Source: Burkholderia plantarii
Lineage (GTDB): Bacteria; Pseudomonadota; Gammaproteobacteria; Burkholderiales; Burkholderiaceae
Length of the DNA: 64,000 bases
Direction: 5' to 3'
Assembly: GCF_001411805.1 (NCBI RefSeq)
Contig: NZ_CP007213.1
Span: 3,100,001 to 3,164,000, forward strand
The position numbers and the translations under genes were made by a program. Under the pieces are notes generated by a model, which was given only the letters and a program-made list of their open reading frames with translations, was not told the DNA's origin and made no database searches. How positions within the stretch are numbered: position 1 is the stretch's first letter; each line of letters begins with the position of its first letter. Shown here in pieces: positions 46,855-56,125 of this stretch.

Positions 46855-48360
46855 CTACTTCCTGATGTTGGTCAAGCCCGCCTGAGCGAGCCGGCCCGCG
46901 CCGGCACGGCGCAGCCGCTGCGCCTCGGCCCGGGTCGCCACGCACGGCGCCGAGCCCGGCAGCGGCCGCCCCGCGCTCTCGCGCGCCGCCAGCACCGCCA
47001 CCGCGCCGAGCGCCGCCGCGCCCATCAGGTAGTAGGCCGGCATCATCAGGTTGCCGGTGGCGCCGACCAGCCACGCCGCCACGAGCGGCGTGGTGCCGCC
47101 GAACAGCGAGACCGACACGTTGAAGCCGATCGCCAGCGCGCTGTAGCGCACCGAGGTGGGAAACAGCGCGGGCAGCGCCGACGGCATCACGCCGCAAAAA
47201 CAGCAGAGCAGCACGCCGAGCAGCATCATGCCGGCGAACAGCGGCACGCCATGGCCGCAGCGAATCAGCAGCAGCGCCGGCACCGCCAGCACGATCAGCC
47301 CGAGGCAGCCGGCCAGCAGCACCGGGCGCCGACCGACCCGGTCCGACAGCCGGCCGGCCGCGAGCGTGAGCGGCATCATCGCCAGCATCACCAGCAGCAC
47401 GACGAGCAGGCTGCTCGCCTGCGCGACGTGCAGCGTGGCCGACAGATAGTTCGGCAGGTAGGCGAGCACCATGTAGTCGGTCACGTTGAAGATCAGCACG
47501 AGCCCGATGCAGACCAGCAGCGCGCGCCGCTGCCCGGCCAGCAGTGCCACGAACGACGGCCGCGCATGCGAGCGCTCGAACCGCTCGCGGCGCTCGGCCT
47601 CCTTGCGGAACGCCGGCGTTTCCTCGAGCCGGGTGCGGATGTAGAGGCCGATCAGCCCGAGCGGGCCGGCGATGAAGAACGGCACGCGCCAGCCCCAGTC
47701 GAGCATCTGCGCGGGCGAGAGCGCGGCCGTGAGCGCCGTGACGGTGCCCGCGCCGAGCAGGTAGCCGGCCAGCGTGCCGAACTCGAGGAAGCTGCCCATG
47801 AAGCCGCGATGCCGGTCCGCCGCGAACTCGGCGATGAAGGTGGCCGCGCCGCCGTACTCGCCGCCCGTCGAGAAGCCCTGCACGAGGCGGGCGACCAGCA
47901 GCAGCACCGGCGCGAGGATGCCGATCGAGTGATAGCTCGGGATCAGGCCGATCGAGAAGGTGCCGAGCGCCATCATGATCATGGTCATGGCGAGCACGCG
48001 CTGACGGCCGATGCGGTCGCCGAGCGGGCCGAACACCATGCCGCCGAGCGGGCGCACCAGGAACGCGGCCGCGAACGTGCCGAAGGTGGCGATCAGCTGC
48101 ACCGAACCGGCGGTGGACGGGAAGAACACCTCGCCGAGCGTCACCGCGATGTAGCTGTAGACGCCGAAATCGAACCACTCCATCGCGTTGCCGATCGCCA
48201 TCGCGCCCACCGCGCGCCGCAACAGCACGCGATCGACGACGGTCACCTCGTCGTCGGCGAACGCGGCCGCGCGCGCTTCATACGGACGCGGCGGACGGGG
48301 CTGCGCGGCGCGCGCGCTGCCGGCTGGCTCGGCGGAGGGTCTGCGGGTCGATGGGCTCAA
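46855..48360 (-). CDS. MHS-family MFS transporter (proline/betaine-type)
   Basis: The 501-residue transporter has 12 helices and the metabolite:H+ symporter hallmarks AIGNAMEWFDFGVYSYIAVT, RPLGGMVFGPLGDRIGRQRV and FSTGGEYGGAATFIAEFA, which match ProP-like osmolyte and organic-acid carriers. I chose the TTG at 48360 because AGGAG lies 7 bases upstream; the ATG-less N-terminus up to 48660 is non-conserved. The first 40 residues are a Pro/Arg-rich cytoplasmic tail. It is divergent from a GlxA-type regulator that resembles regulators of quaternary-amine metabolism, so betaine or carnitine-like substrates are plausible. Confidence 0.87.
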   Translation of the reverse strand: MSPSTRRPSAEPAGSARAAQPRPPRPYEARAAAFADDEVTVVDRVLLRRAVGAMAIGNAMEWFDFGVYSYIAVTLGEVFFPSTAGSVQLIATFGTFAAAFLVRPLGGMVFGPLGDRIGRQRVLAMTMIMMALGTFSIGLIPSYHSIGILAPVLLLVARLVQGFSTGGEYGGAATFIAEFAADRHRGFMGSFLEFGTLAGYLLGAGTVTALTAALSPAQMLDWGWRVPFFIAGPLGLIGLYIRTRLEETPAFRKEAERRERFERSHARPSFVALLAGQRRALLVCIGLVLIFNVTDYMVLAYLPNYLSATLHVAQASSLLVVLLVMLAMMPLTLAAGRLSDRVGRRPVLLAGCLGLIVLAVPALLLIRCGHGVPLFAGMMLLGVLLCCFCGVMPSALPALFPTSVRYSALAIGFNVSVSLFGGTTPLVAAWLVGATGNLMMPAYYLMGAAALGAVAVLAARESAGRPLPGSAPCVATRAEAQRLRRAGAGRLAQAGLTNIRK

Positions 48361-48912
48361 TGGCACACTCCTGTAGGAATGGCGATGCGCCGCCTGGCGG
48401 CGGCGTGTCTCGTCGCGCGATCGGGCGGCCCGCCCGGTCGTCGTCGCCTGTTGTCGGATACGGTGATGGCGTCCGCGAGTTTGCGCGTGCGCAAGCGCGC
48501 GAGCCTGCGCGCAAACGTCCCGAAGCCGACTGGAAACGACAGCGTTGCCGCCCCGCCATTCTCGCCTCGCGGCGGCCGCCGCGCGCCTGCCGTGAAGTCG
48601 CGTCGGAGGGCGCCGCCGCCGCGCGCAAGGCGGCCGCGCGCCGGTGTCGGGAATAGGCAAGCGGCCGTCGCAATTGCGCGATCCCGGGCGCGCGTTTATC
48701 GCAATGATTCGGAGGTGACGCCACCGGCCGTCCGGGCGGCGCGGCAGGTGCCTGCCGCGTCGCCGGACGTGCCGCGATCGTGCCGGACGACGGCCCGGCC
48801 GCGGGCCGGTGGCGCCGGTCGGCGATGCCAGGCCGGTCGCCGACCGGCGGCGCCGGCGGCGTCGTCACGCACGGCCCAACCTCGCGCATCGGCTCGCACC
48901 GATGTTGAATCC
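48361..48912. other. 552-bp divergent region between MHS transporter and GlxA regulator
   Basis: GC-rich, without a supported gene. It carries both promoters. No inverted repeat longer than a few bases was noticed. Confidence 0.3.
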
Positions 48913-49968
48913 ATGCCCGCACCCACGCTCCGCCACTTCGGTTTCCTGACGCTGCCGTCGTTCTCGATGATCGCGTTCTCGAGCGCGATCGAGGCGCTGC
49001 GCATGGCCAACTACGCCGATCGCAGCGAGTTCTACCGCTGGTCGGTCTATTCGATCGACGGCGGCGCGGTGCCGGCCAGCAACGGCATGGTCGCGCGGCC
49101 CACCCGGCGGCTCGACCTCGACGCGCCGCTGCCGGACCTGCTGATCGTCTGCGGCGGCACGCGCGTGCGCGAGGCCGTGGACGCCCCGCTGCTCGACACG
49201 CTGCGCGAACTCGCGCGGCGCGGCGTGCCGCTCGGCGGCATCTGCACCGGCGCCTACGCGTTGATGGCGGGCGGCCTGCTCGACGGCTATCGCGGCACGG
49301 TCCACTGGGAGAACCTGTCGGCGCTGCATGCGGAATTCCCGGCCGTCTCGATCGTCGACGCGCTGTTCGTGATCGATCGCGACCGCGTGACCTGCGCCGG
49401 CGGCACCGCGCCGCTCGACCTGATGATCGGCCTGATCGCCGCCGAGCGCGGCCAGCCGCTCGCCACGCGCGTGTCCGAGCAGTTCGTGCTGGAACGGATC
49501 CGCGGCGCGAGCGATCCGCAGCCGATCCCGGTCGACGCGCGGGTCGGCTTCTCGCGCGCCGAACTCGTGGAGGCGGTGCGGCTGATGGAGGCCAACATCG
49601 AGGAGCCGCTGCCGCTGGCCGACCTGGCGCGGCTGATCGCGCTGTCCGAGCGCCAGATGCAGCGGATGTTCAAGCACTACCTGAGCACTTCGCCGACCCA
49701 CTACTACCTCGCGGTCCGGCTCAAGCACGCGCGCGAGATCCTGCGCAACAGCGACCTGTCGATCGCGCGCGTCACGCCGCTCGCGGGCTTCCGTTCCGCC
49801 TGCCATTTCAGCAAGGCCTACCGCTCGCAGTTCGGCCACGCGCCGAGCCAGGAGCGGCGCGCGCCGAAGCCCGACGGCGGGCAGGCGGGCGCGCCGCGCG
49901 GGGTGTTGCCGGCGAGCGCGGAAGCGGAGGCGCCCGGGACCGGCGGCACGGTCCCGCAGCGTGGTTGA
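48913..49968 (+). CDS. GlxA-family AraC regulator, GbdR/CdhR-like
   Basis: The 351-residue protein has a DJ-1/PfpI-like N-terminal domain (FGFLTLPSFSMIAFSSAIEA, GICTGAYALMAGGLLDGYRG, VTCAGGTAPLDLMIGLIAAE) and a C-terminal AraC helix-turn-helix pair (LSERQMQRMFKHYLSTSPTH, VTPLAGFRSACHFSKAYRSQ). The FSMxAFSSAxExLRMAN start is typical of the group that includes GbdR (glycine betaine) and CdhR (carnitine). It likely controls the divergent MHS transporter. The last 45 residues are low-complexity. Confidence 0.87.
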   Translation: MPAPTLRHFGFLTLPSFSMIAFSSAIEALRMANYADRSEFYRWSVYSIDGGAVPASNGMVARPTRRLDLDAPLPDLLIVCGGTRVREAVDAPLLDTLRELARRGVPLGGICTGAYALMAGGLLDGYRGTVHWENLSALHAEFPAVSIVDALFVIDRDRVTCAGGTAPLDLMIGLIAAERGQPLATRVSEQFVLERIRGASDPQPIPVDARVGFSRAELVEAVRLMEANIEEPLPLADLARLIALSERQMQRMFKHYLSTSPTHYYLAVRLKHAREILRNSDLSIARVTPLAGFRSACHFSKAYRSQFGHAPSQERRAPKPDGGQAGAPRGVLPASAEAEAPGTGGTVPQRG

Positions 49969-50176
49969 GCGGCCGGGCCGTCTGGCAAGATGGACGGCGC
50001 CCGGCATCGATCGCGGCTCGGCGCATGTCTCGCGGCGAGCATGGGGTCGTTTGCGAAAGGCGAGCGCAATGGCCACCGATCGCGGCGCCGCGCTGCCGAT
50101 CCACTGGCGCCGCGCCGGCCAGGCCCCGATCCGGGAGACGGGAATGTCCGTCGCCGTTCTCGGCGCGCCCGCCCCC

Positions 50177-50959
50177 TCAGATCATCAACCCGCCCGACGC
50201 CTCGATGCGCTGCGCGTTGATCCAGCGGTTGTCGTCGGCCAGCAGCGAGGCAACCAGCGAGCCGATGTCCTCGGGCTGGCCCACGCGGCCGAGCGCCGTC
50301 ATCTCGGCGATGCGCCGATTCAGGTCGGGGTTGTCGCGCACCATGCCGCCGCTGAAGTCGGTGGCGATCGCGCCCGGCGCGACGGTGTTCACGGCGATGC
50401 CGCGCGCGCCCAGCTCGCGGGCCAGGTAGCGCGTCAGCACTTCCACGGCGCCCTTCATCGACGCGTAGGCGCTGCTGCCCGGGAACGACAGGCGCGTGAG
50501 CCCCGACGAGATGTTGACGATGCGGCCGCCGTCGTTGATGAGCGGCAGCAACTTCTGCGTAAGGAAGAACACGCCCTTGAAATGCACGCGATAGAGCGCG
50601 TCGAGATCGCTTTCGGTCACGCTGTCGAACGGCGCGTGGTGCGAGGTGCCGGCGTTGTTGACGAGGTAGTCGAATCGCGCGGCGCCGAGCGTGGCGAGCG
50701 CGGTGCCGGTCTCGGCCACGAACGCGTCGAACGCGGCGGTGTCGCCGGTATCGAGCTGCAGCGCGACCGCGCGGCGGCCGGCGGCGGCGACCTGCGCGAC
50801 CACCTCGTCGGCGGCGGCCCGGTTCGCGTGGTAGGTGAAGATCGAATCGACGCCGCGCCGGGCCAGGCTCAGCACGGTGTCGCGGCCCAGGCCGCGGCTG
50901 CCGCCGGTGACGATCGCAAGCTTGCCGGTCTGGCCGGCGGGGGAAATCGGGGTGGACAT
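50177..50959 (-). CDS. Short-chain dehydrogenase/reductase (SDR)
   Basis: The 260-residue protein is a classical SDR: cofactor motif AIVTGGSRGLGRDTVLSLAR, NNAG, catalytic Ser in IVNISSGLTRLSFPGSSAY and the Tyr-x-x-x-Lys in AYASMKGAVEVLTRYLAREL. The absence of an acidic residue after the second strand and the basic pattern suggest NADP(H). The start at 50959 follows TGAGG. It is divergent from the AraC regulator at 51143, which probably controls it. The substrate is unknown. Confidence 0.9.
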   Translation of the reverse strand: MSTPISPAGQTGKLAIVTGGSRGLGRDTVLSLARRGVDSIFTYHANRAAADEVVAQVAAAGRRAVALQLDTGDTAAFDAFVAETGTALATLGAARFDYLVNNAGTSHHAPFDSVTESDLDALYRVHFKGVFFLTQKLLPLINDGGRIVNISSGLTRLSFPGSSAYASMKGAVEVLTRYLARELGARGIAVNTVAPGAIATDFSGGMVRDNPDLNRRIAEMTALGRVGQPEDIGSLVASLLADDNRWINAQRIEASGGLMI

Positions 50960-51142
50960 GCTGCAATACCTCATGGGGGAATGACGGTACCGATCGTAGG
51001 GCCGCGCCCCGCCCGCGGTGAATGTCCGAATTCGACAATTTCTTGCCCGATCCTGCCCGGCGCGGCGCATCGGCCGCGCTTGCCGTTATGCTGACGAACC
51101 GATGCCCACCCGCGGACCGGGCCGCCCCGCTCCGCTCATGCC

Positions 51143-52066
51143 ATGACCCCGAATCCCCTGCTCGACGCGGTGCAGCGCTACACCGACCGCCGGCCCGGCG
51201 AAGACCTCCACCTGACCGGAATCGACGGCATCGCGATCGTGCGCGCGACGCGCGAGCGCCCGCAAAGCCACCTGATCCTGAGGCCGGCGCTCTGCCTGGT
51301 ACTGCAGGGCGCCAAGCAGACGCGCTTCGGCGCGCGCGACTTCCTCTACCGCGCGGGCGAGATGCTGGTGGTGGGCGTGGAGATGCCGGCCATCGGCCGG
51401 ATCGTGGAAGGCAGCAAGGCGGCGCCCTATTTCGGCCTGTCGATCGAACTCGACATGACGGTGATGGCGGCGGTGCTGGAGGCGTTCGACGCGCCGCCGC
51501 CGGCCGCCGGCCATACCGGGCCGGGCGTGTTCGTCGAGACGCTGCGCGCCGAGATCGCCGACTGCGCGCTACGCGCGATCCGGCTGCTCGACACGCCGCA
51601 CGCGATCCCGGTGCTCTATCCCGGCATCATGCGCGAGCTTTGCTACTGGCTGCTGGCCGGCCCGCGCGGCGGCGAGATCGTCGGCATGATGCTCGCGAAC
51701 GGCCAGGCCGAGCGCGTGGTGCGCGCGATCCACGCGCTGCGCGAGGGCTTCGCGGCGTCGATCCGCATCGACGACCTCGCGCGGCTCGCGCGCATGAGCC
51801 CGTCGGCGTTCCATCGCCAGTTCAAGGCGCTGACCTCGATGACGCCGCTGCAATACCAGAAGCAGCTGCGCCTGCTGGAAGCGCGCCGGCTGATCGCCAA
51901 CGACGTGCTGAAGGTGGAGGAAGCCGCGTTCCGCGTCGGCTACGAAAGCCCCTCGCAGTTCAGCCGCGAATACTCGCGGATGTTCGGCATCTCGCCGAAA
52001 CGCGACGCGAGCGGCCTGCTGGCCGCGATGCGCGACGGGCGCCGGCTTACGGCCAGCGGGGCGTAG
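51143..52066 (+). CDS. AraC-family regulator with AraC_N domain
   Basis: The 307-residue protein has the AraC_N-type sensor half (PQSHLILRPALCLVLQGAKQ, RAGEMLVVGVEMPAIGRIVE) and the two helix-turn-helix motifs (RMSPSAFHRQFKALTSMTPL and AAFRVGYESPSQFSREYSRM). The subgroup (PF06719-like) often sits next to SDR or oxidoreductase genes that it activates; here an SDR lies on each side. The nearer, divergent one at 50177-50959 is the likely target. Confidence 0.9.
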   Translation: MTPNPLLDAVQRYTDRRPGEDLHLTGIDGIAIVRATRERPQSHLILRPALCLVLQGAKQTRFGARDFLYRAGEMLVVGVEMPAIGRIVEGSKAAPYFGLSIELDMTVMAAVLEAFDAPPPAAGHTGPGVFVETLRAEIADCALRAIRLLDTPHAIPVLYPGIMRELCYWLLAGPRGGEIVGMMLANGQAERVVRAIHALREGFAASIRIDDLARLARMSPSAFHRQFKALTSMTPLQYQKQLRLLEARRLIANDVLKVEEAAFRVGYESPSQFSREYSRMFGISPKRDASGLLAAMRDGRRLTASGA

Positions 52067-52119
52067 GCACGCTCCGGTGGACGGCGCGGGCGGCCGGCGC
52101 GCGCCGGCCCCGCCAGCGC

Positions 52120-52878
52120 TCACAGATCCCGCACGTCGGTGATCGGCGGGTTGCCGAACGCGTCGTCGAGCAGGTGGTCGATCAGCTTGCGCGCCGCGTC
52201 GTCGGGCGTCGTCAGCGCGCCGCTCGCCTTCAGCCGCTCGAACCGATCGAGCTGCGGGAAGCGGCTCGCGTCGGTGGCGCGGATGACGGCCTGCATGTCG
52301 GTGTCGACCACGCCCGGCGCGACGCTGGCGATCCGCAGCGGGCCGTTGTGATCGAGCGCGACCGCGCGCGCGTGATGATCGAGCGCGGCCTTGGTCGCGC
52401 AATAGACGCTCCAGCCCGCATAGGCGTTGCGCGCGGCGCCGCTCGATACGTGCGCGATGCGCCGTTCGACCGCCCCGCCGCCGAGCTTCGCGACCGCGCT
52501 CGCGAACAGCAGCGGCGCCGTCACGTTCAGCGCCACCGCGCGCGCGATCGCGTCGGGTGCCTGCACCTCGAGCGGGCCGATCGGCTCGACCGTGCCCGCG
52601 TTGTTGATCAGCAGCACCGTGCGCGCGCCGGCCGCGAACCGTTCGAGTTCCCCGCCGGCCAGCCACGCGGCCACCCGCGCGGGATCGGAAAGATCGAGCG
52701 CGGCTTCGGTGAAGCGTTCGCCGTATGTCGCGGCGAGCGACGGATGCGCGCCGCGCGACACGCCAAGCACGGCGATGTCACGGCGCAGCAGCTGCGTGGC
52801 GAGCGCGGCGCCGAGGCCGCGCGTGTGGCCCGTGACGATCGCGCGGATCGCGGGGGGCGTGGAATGGGTCTGGGTCAT
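52120..52878 (-). CDS. Short-chain dehydrogenase/reductase (benzil-reductase-like)
   Basis: The 252-residue protein has AIVTGHTRGLGAALATQLLR, LINNAGTVEPIGPL, the Ser in [20 protein letters not shown] and the Tyr-x-x-x-Lys in VYCATKAALDHHARAVA. The PG-VDTDMQ motif near the C-terminus resembles YueD-type benzil/sepiapterin reductases. The start at 52878 (MTQTHST) is used because the frame upstream, open to 54306, is antisense to the next gene. It is convergent with the AraC gene. Confidence 0.87.
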   Translation of the reverse strand: MTQTHSTPPAIRAIVTGHTRGLGAALATQLLRRDIAVLGVSRGAHPSLAATYGERFTEAALDLSDPARVAAWLAGGELERFAAGARTVLLINNAGTVEPIGPLEVQAPDAIARAVALNVTAPLLFASAVAKLGGGAVERRIAHVSSGAARNAYAGWSVYCATKAALDHHARAVALDHNGPLRIASVAPGVVDTDMQAVIRATDASRFPQLDRFERLKASGALTTPDDAARKLIDHLLDDAFGNPPITDVRDL

Positions 52879-53272
52879 GTCGGGTGAAATGGCGGTAAGA
52901 ACATCATGAAAGGCAGCGCGCCGGCCCGCGGACGGGATACCCGGCGAAGCAGGTCGGGCTCGGGCCCGAATCGACCGCCATCGTAACGACGCCGGCGCGG
53001 GCCGGCAACGCGGCGCCGCGCGGCAGGCGCCCTCGGCGCGCCGTGCCGCATCCACCGTCAAGTGCCTGCCTCGTTTGATAGGTATGATGTCGGACATCGC
53101 CGGCCGCGGGCCGTTCGGCTCGCGCCGGCACCGGCCGTGCCACGCGGGCATCCGCCCGTTCGCGGCACGGCCGCCGCCCCATGCGCGCGTCACGCGTGCG
53201 AAAGCAATGCGTGACGCGCGATCCGCGCCGGCAGGCGCCAGTCGATTCGCCGATTCGCAGGAGACACATCGC
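52879..53272. other. 394-bp divergent intergenic region
   Basis: The region lies between the SDR and the aldehyde dehydrogenase, transcribed apart. A short AT-richer patch around 53065-53095 (CGTTTGATAGGTATGATGTC) could be a promoter for the plus-strand gene. No gene is supported. Confidence 0.35.
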
Positions 53273-54859
53273 ATGAACCACGAAATCACAGGAAACATGT
53301 TGCTGGGCGCGGCCTCGGTCCGCGGCACGCAGGGCGTGCTGCGCGCGTTCGCGCCGGCCACCGGCGCCGAACTCGAACCGGAATTCGGCGCCGGCAGCCC
53401 GGCCGACGTCGATCGCGCCTGCCGCCTCGCGGGCGAGGCGTTCGACGCGTTCCGCGCCGCGCCGCTGGAAACGCGCGCGGCGCTGCTCGAAGCCATCGCC
53501 ACCGGGATCGAGCAGCTCGGCTCGGCGCTGATCGAGCGCCTGCATCTGGAAACGGCGCTGCCGGTCGGCCGCCTCGAAGGCGAACGCGCCCGCACCTGCG
53601 GCCAGTTGCGCCTGTTCGCGCAACTGGTGCGCGACGGCCGCTGGAACGACGCCACGCTCGATTCGGCGCTGCCCGAACGCAAGCCGCTGCCGCGCGCCGA
53701 CCTGCGCGCGCGCAAGATCCCGATCGGCCCGGTGGCCGTGTTCGGCGCCAGCAACTTCCCGCTCGCGTTCTCGGTGGCGGGCGGCGATACGGCCTCCGCG
53801 CTGGCGGCCGGCTGCCCGGTGGTGGTGAAGGCGCACGAGGCGCATCTGGGCGGCTCGGAACTGGTGGGCCGCGCGATCCAGCAGGCGGTGGCCGAGGTCG
53901 GCCTGCCCGAGGGCACGTTCTCGCTCGTGATCGGCAAGGGCAACGCGGTGGGCGAGGCGCTGGTCGCGCATCCGGCGATCAAGGCGGTCGGCTTCACCGG
54001 CTCGCGTCGCGGCGGCCTCGCGCTGTCGGCGATCGCCGCCGCGCGCGCCGAGCCGATCCCGGTCCACGCCGAAATGAGCAGCATCAACCCGGTGCTGTTG
54101 ATGCCGGCCGCGCTGAAGGCGCGCGGCGCGCAGCTCGCGCAGGGCTTCGTGGAATCGCTGGTGCTGGGCGCCGGCCAGTTCTGCACGAACCCGGGCCTGC
54201 TGCTCGCGATCGACGGCCCGGAGCTCGACGCGTTCGTCGCCGCCGCCTCGGCCGCGCTCGCCGAGAAGCAGTCGCAGATCATGTTGACGGCCGGCATCGC
54301 CGCCACCTACCGCCGCCAGATCGACGAGCGCGCGCAGCAGCCGGACGTGGCGCGCGTGGCCGACGGCGTCGCCTCCGGGAACGCCTGCGGCGCACTGCCG
54401 GTGCTGTTCCGCGCCACGGCCGCCACCTTCACCGCGAACCACGGCCTCGCCGACGAGATCTTCGGCCCGGCGTCGATCGTGGTGGCCTGCCGCGACGAGC
54501 AGGAACTGCTGGGCGTGCTCGACGGCATCGAAGGCCAGCTCACGGCCACGCTGCTGCTGGACCCGGCCGATTACCCGGTCGCCAGGCGCGTGCTGCCGGT
54601 GCTCGAACGCAAGGTGGGCCGGATTCTCGCGAACGGCTATCCGACCGGCGTCGAAGTCTGTCACGCGATGGTCCACGGCGGCCCGTTCCCGGCCACCTCC
54701 GACTCGCGCACGACCTCGGTGGGCACCATGGCGATCGACCGCTTCCTGCGTCCGGTCTGCTATCAGGACCTGCCGGCCGAGTTGCTGCCCGAGGCGCTGC
54801 GGGACGAGAACCCCCTCGGCATCTGGCGCCTGCGCGACGGCGAACTCGTCAAGCGCTGA
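53273..54859 (+). CDS. Alpha-ketoglutarate semialdehyde (2,5-dioxovalerate) dehydrogenase
   Basis: The 528-residue enzyme oxidises 2-oxoglutarate semialdehyde to 2-oxoglutarate with NADP+, the last step of several sugar-acid, hydroxyproline and glucarate pathways. It has [20 protein letters not shown], the general-base Glu in [15 protein letters not shown], the catalytic Cys in [14 protein letters not shown] and a C-terminus ending [16 protein letters not shown], characteristic of this group. ATG 53273 follows CAGGAG. Sugar-acid dehydratase or transporter genes are not adjacent, so the pathway served cannot be named. Confidence 0.9.
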   Translation: MNHEITGNMLLGAASVRGTQGVLRAFAPATGAELEPEFGAGSPADVDRACRLAGEAFDAFRAAPLETRAALLEAIATGIEQLGSALIERLHLETALPVGRLEGERARTCGQLRLFAQLVRDGRWNDATLDSALPERKPLPRADLRARKIPIGPVAVFGASNFPLAFSVAGGDTASALAAGCPVVVKAHEAHLGGSELVGRAIQQAVAEVGLPEGTFSLVIGKGNAVGEALVAHPAIKAVGFTGSRRGGLALSAIAAARAEPIPVHAEMSSINPVLLMPAALKARGAQLAQGFVESLVLGAGQFCTNPGLLLAIDGPELDAFVAAASAALAEKQSQIMLTAGIAATYRRQIDERAQQPDVARVADGVASGNACGALPVLFRATAATFTANHGLADEIFGPASIVVACRDEQELLGVLDGIEGQLTATLLLDPADYPVARRVLPVLERKVGRILANGYPTGVEVCHAMVHGGPFPATSDSRTTSVGTMAIDRFLRPVCYQDLPAELLPEALRDENPLGIWRLRDGELVKR

Positions 54860-54914
54860 GCGACGCCGCCCGGTGGCGGCCAAAGCCGCGACCGGGATTG
54901 GCGGGCACCATGAA

Positions 54915-54944
54915 AAAGGCCGGCGCCATTTCGCGCCGGCCTTT
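54915..54944 (+). terminator. Terminator behind the semialdehyde dehydrogenase
   Basis: AAAGGCCGGCGC (54915-54926), a 6-base loop and GCGCCGGCCTTT (54933-54944) form a perfect 12-bp stem with A- and T-flanks. It lies 56 bp after the stop and 99 bp before the stop of the convergent DUF3597 gene, so it can serve both. Confidence 0.85.
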
Positions 54945-55042
54945 CTCGTTTGGCGGCGGCAGTTCGTTGAAACGGCGGCCGCGCTTCGCGATCCCGGCTG
55001 ACCGCTCTGCTTCGGTGCCTCGTTTCCACGCCCGCCCGGCGC

Positions 55043-55444
55043 TCAGTTCGCCAGATCGGACGGCAGCTTGCCGCCGTTGGCGGCCAGCGCCTGCATCACG
55101 GCCTTGTGCAGCCACACGTTCATGCTGGCCGAGTCGTTCGTGTCGCCGTCGTAATGCAGCTCCGCGGCGAGTTGCTTGCGATGCTCGAGGCTGCTGTCCA
55201 CGCCGAGCGCCTTCATGGTGTCGACGATCGACACGCGCCAGTTCAGCGTCTGGCCGCTCTCGGCCACCAGCCGGTCCATCACCGCCGCGACGTCGACGTC
55301 GGACAGCGGGGCCTGCGCGGGCGCGGCCTCGGGCGCCACGTCCTGCACGGCGCCCGGGTCCGGGACGGGCGCGGCCGCGGGCGGCGGCTGGTCCGGTTTG
55401 GCCTTGCCGAACAGCTTGTTCACGATATCGCCAAAGATGCTCAT
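55043..55444 (-). CDS. DUF3597 protein
   Basis: The 133-residue protein starts MSIFGDIVNKLFGKAKPDQP, has a Pro/Ala-rich linker (about residues 20-48) and the DUF3597 helical domain: VDVAAVMDRLVAESGQTLNW, IVDTMKALGVDSSLEHRKQL, MNVWLHKAVMQALAANGGKL. The function is unknown. ATG 55444 is the family start. It is monocistronic. Confidence 0.85.
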   Translation of the reverse strand: MSIFGDIVNKLFGKAKPDQPPPAAAPVPDPGAVQDVAPEAAPAQAPLSDVDVAAVMDRLVAESGQTLNWRVSIVDTMKALGVDSSLEHRKQLAAELHYDGDTNDSASMNVWLHKAVMQALAANGGKLPSDLAN

Positions 55445-55582
55445 GTCTGGGCTCCCAACGGTGGGTGAGATGAGTGAGGACGGCACCCGCGCGAGCGGGG
55501 CCGCCATGCGTGTCGCGCCTCATGTTACGCGGGTTGGCACCGTGAAAATGTCAAAAGTCGTAAGCGGCGCGACCGGTGGCCG

Positions 55583-55998
55583 TCAGAAATGAAGCCGGCA
55601 CGAATCGGCGGGAATCGTGAGCCAGCCGATCGCCGGCGCGGCCACGTAGATCGCGACCAGCGCCACGCCATACTGCCGGCCGCTGATGCGAAGCGGCACG
55701 GCGCGCCGCACGACCGCGACGAGCCCGATCCAGGCGGCCAGCGCGGGGATCGCCACGATCAGGTTGTCGCCGGCCGCGCCAGGCCGACCACGGCGAACAG
55801 CAGCGTCCAGCCGGCCGCCAGGCCCGGATCGCGGCACTCGGCCGCCAGCGCGCCGAAGCCGCCCGCCGCCACCAGCGCGAGCACGGCGGCCAGCATCAGC
55901 AGGCCCTGGACCACGAGCGAGGCGCGCCGGCGGCGCGGCGCCGGGCCGGCGTCGACGGAAGCGAGAGGTCCGGAATGCGGGTCGGTCGGTGTGGTCAT
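55583..55998 (-). pseudogene. Frameshifted small membrane-protein gene
   Basis: An ATG at 55998 opens MTTPTDPHSGPLASVDAGP, with hydrophobic segments SLVVQGLLMLAAVLALVAAG and GWTLLFAVVGLA, then runs into a stop near 55759. In the neighbouring frame the protein continues as AAGDNLIVAIPALAAWIGLV and VALVAIYVAAPAIGWLTIPA to a TGA at 55583. The region is 416 bp, one base short of a whole number of codons, so a single-base loss near 55775-55785 explains the break. The intact gene would encode about 138 residues with four membrane helices. It may be a true mutation or a sequencing error. Confidence 0.65.
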
Positions 55999-56125
55999 CG
56001 CGGCGGCGGGATCGATCGTGACGGAAGCGGAAACGACGTGTCGCGCCGGCGGGTCTCGCGCCGGCGCGCTTCGCTTCAGGATGCGACAACCATCGGGGCG
56101 CACGGCGCGGCGCCGTTTTCGCGCT

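Noticed and set aside
53075..53272. N-terminal extension of the semialdehyde dehydrogenase
   Set aside because: The ATG at 53273 has a strong ribosome site and gives the normal family length.
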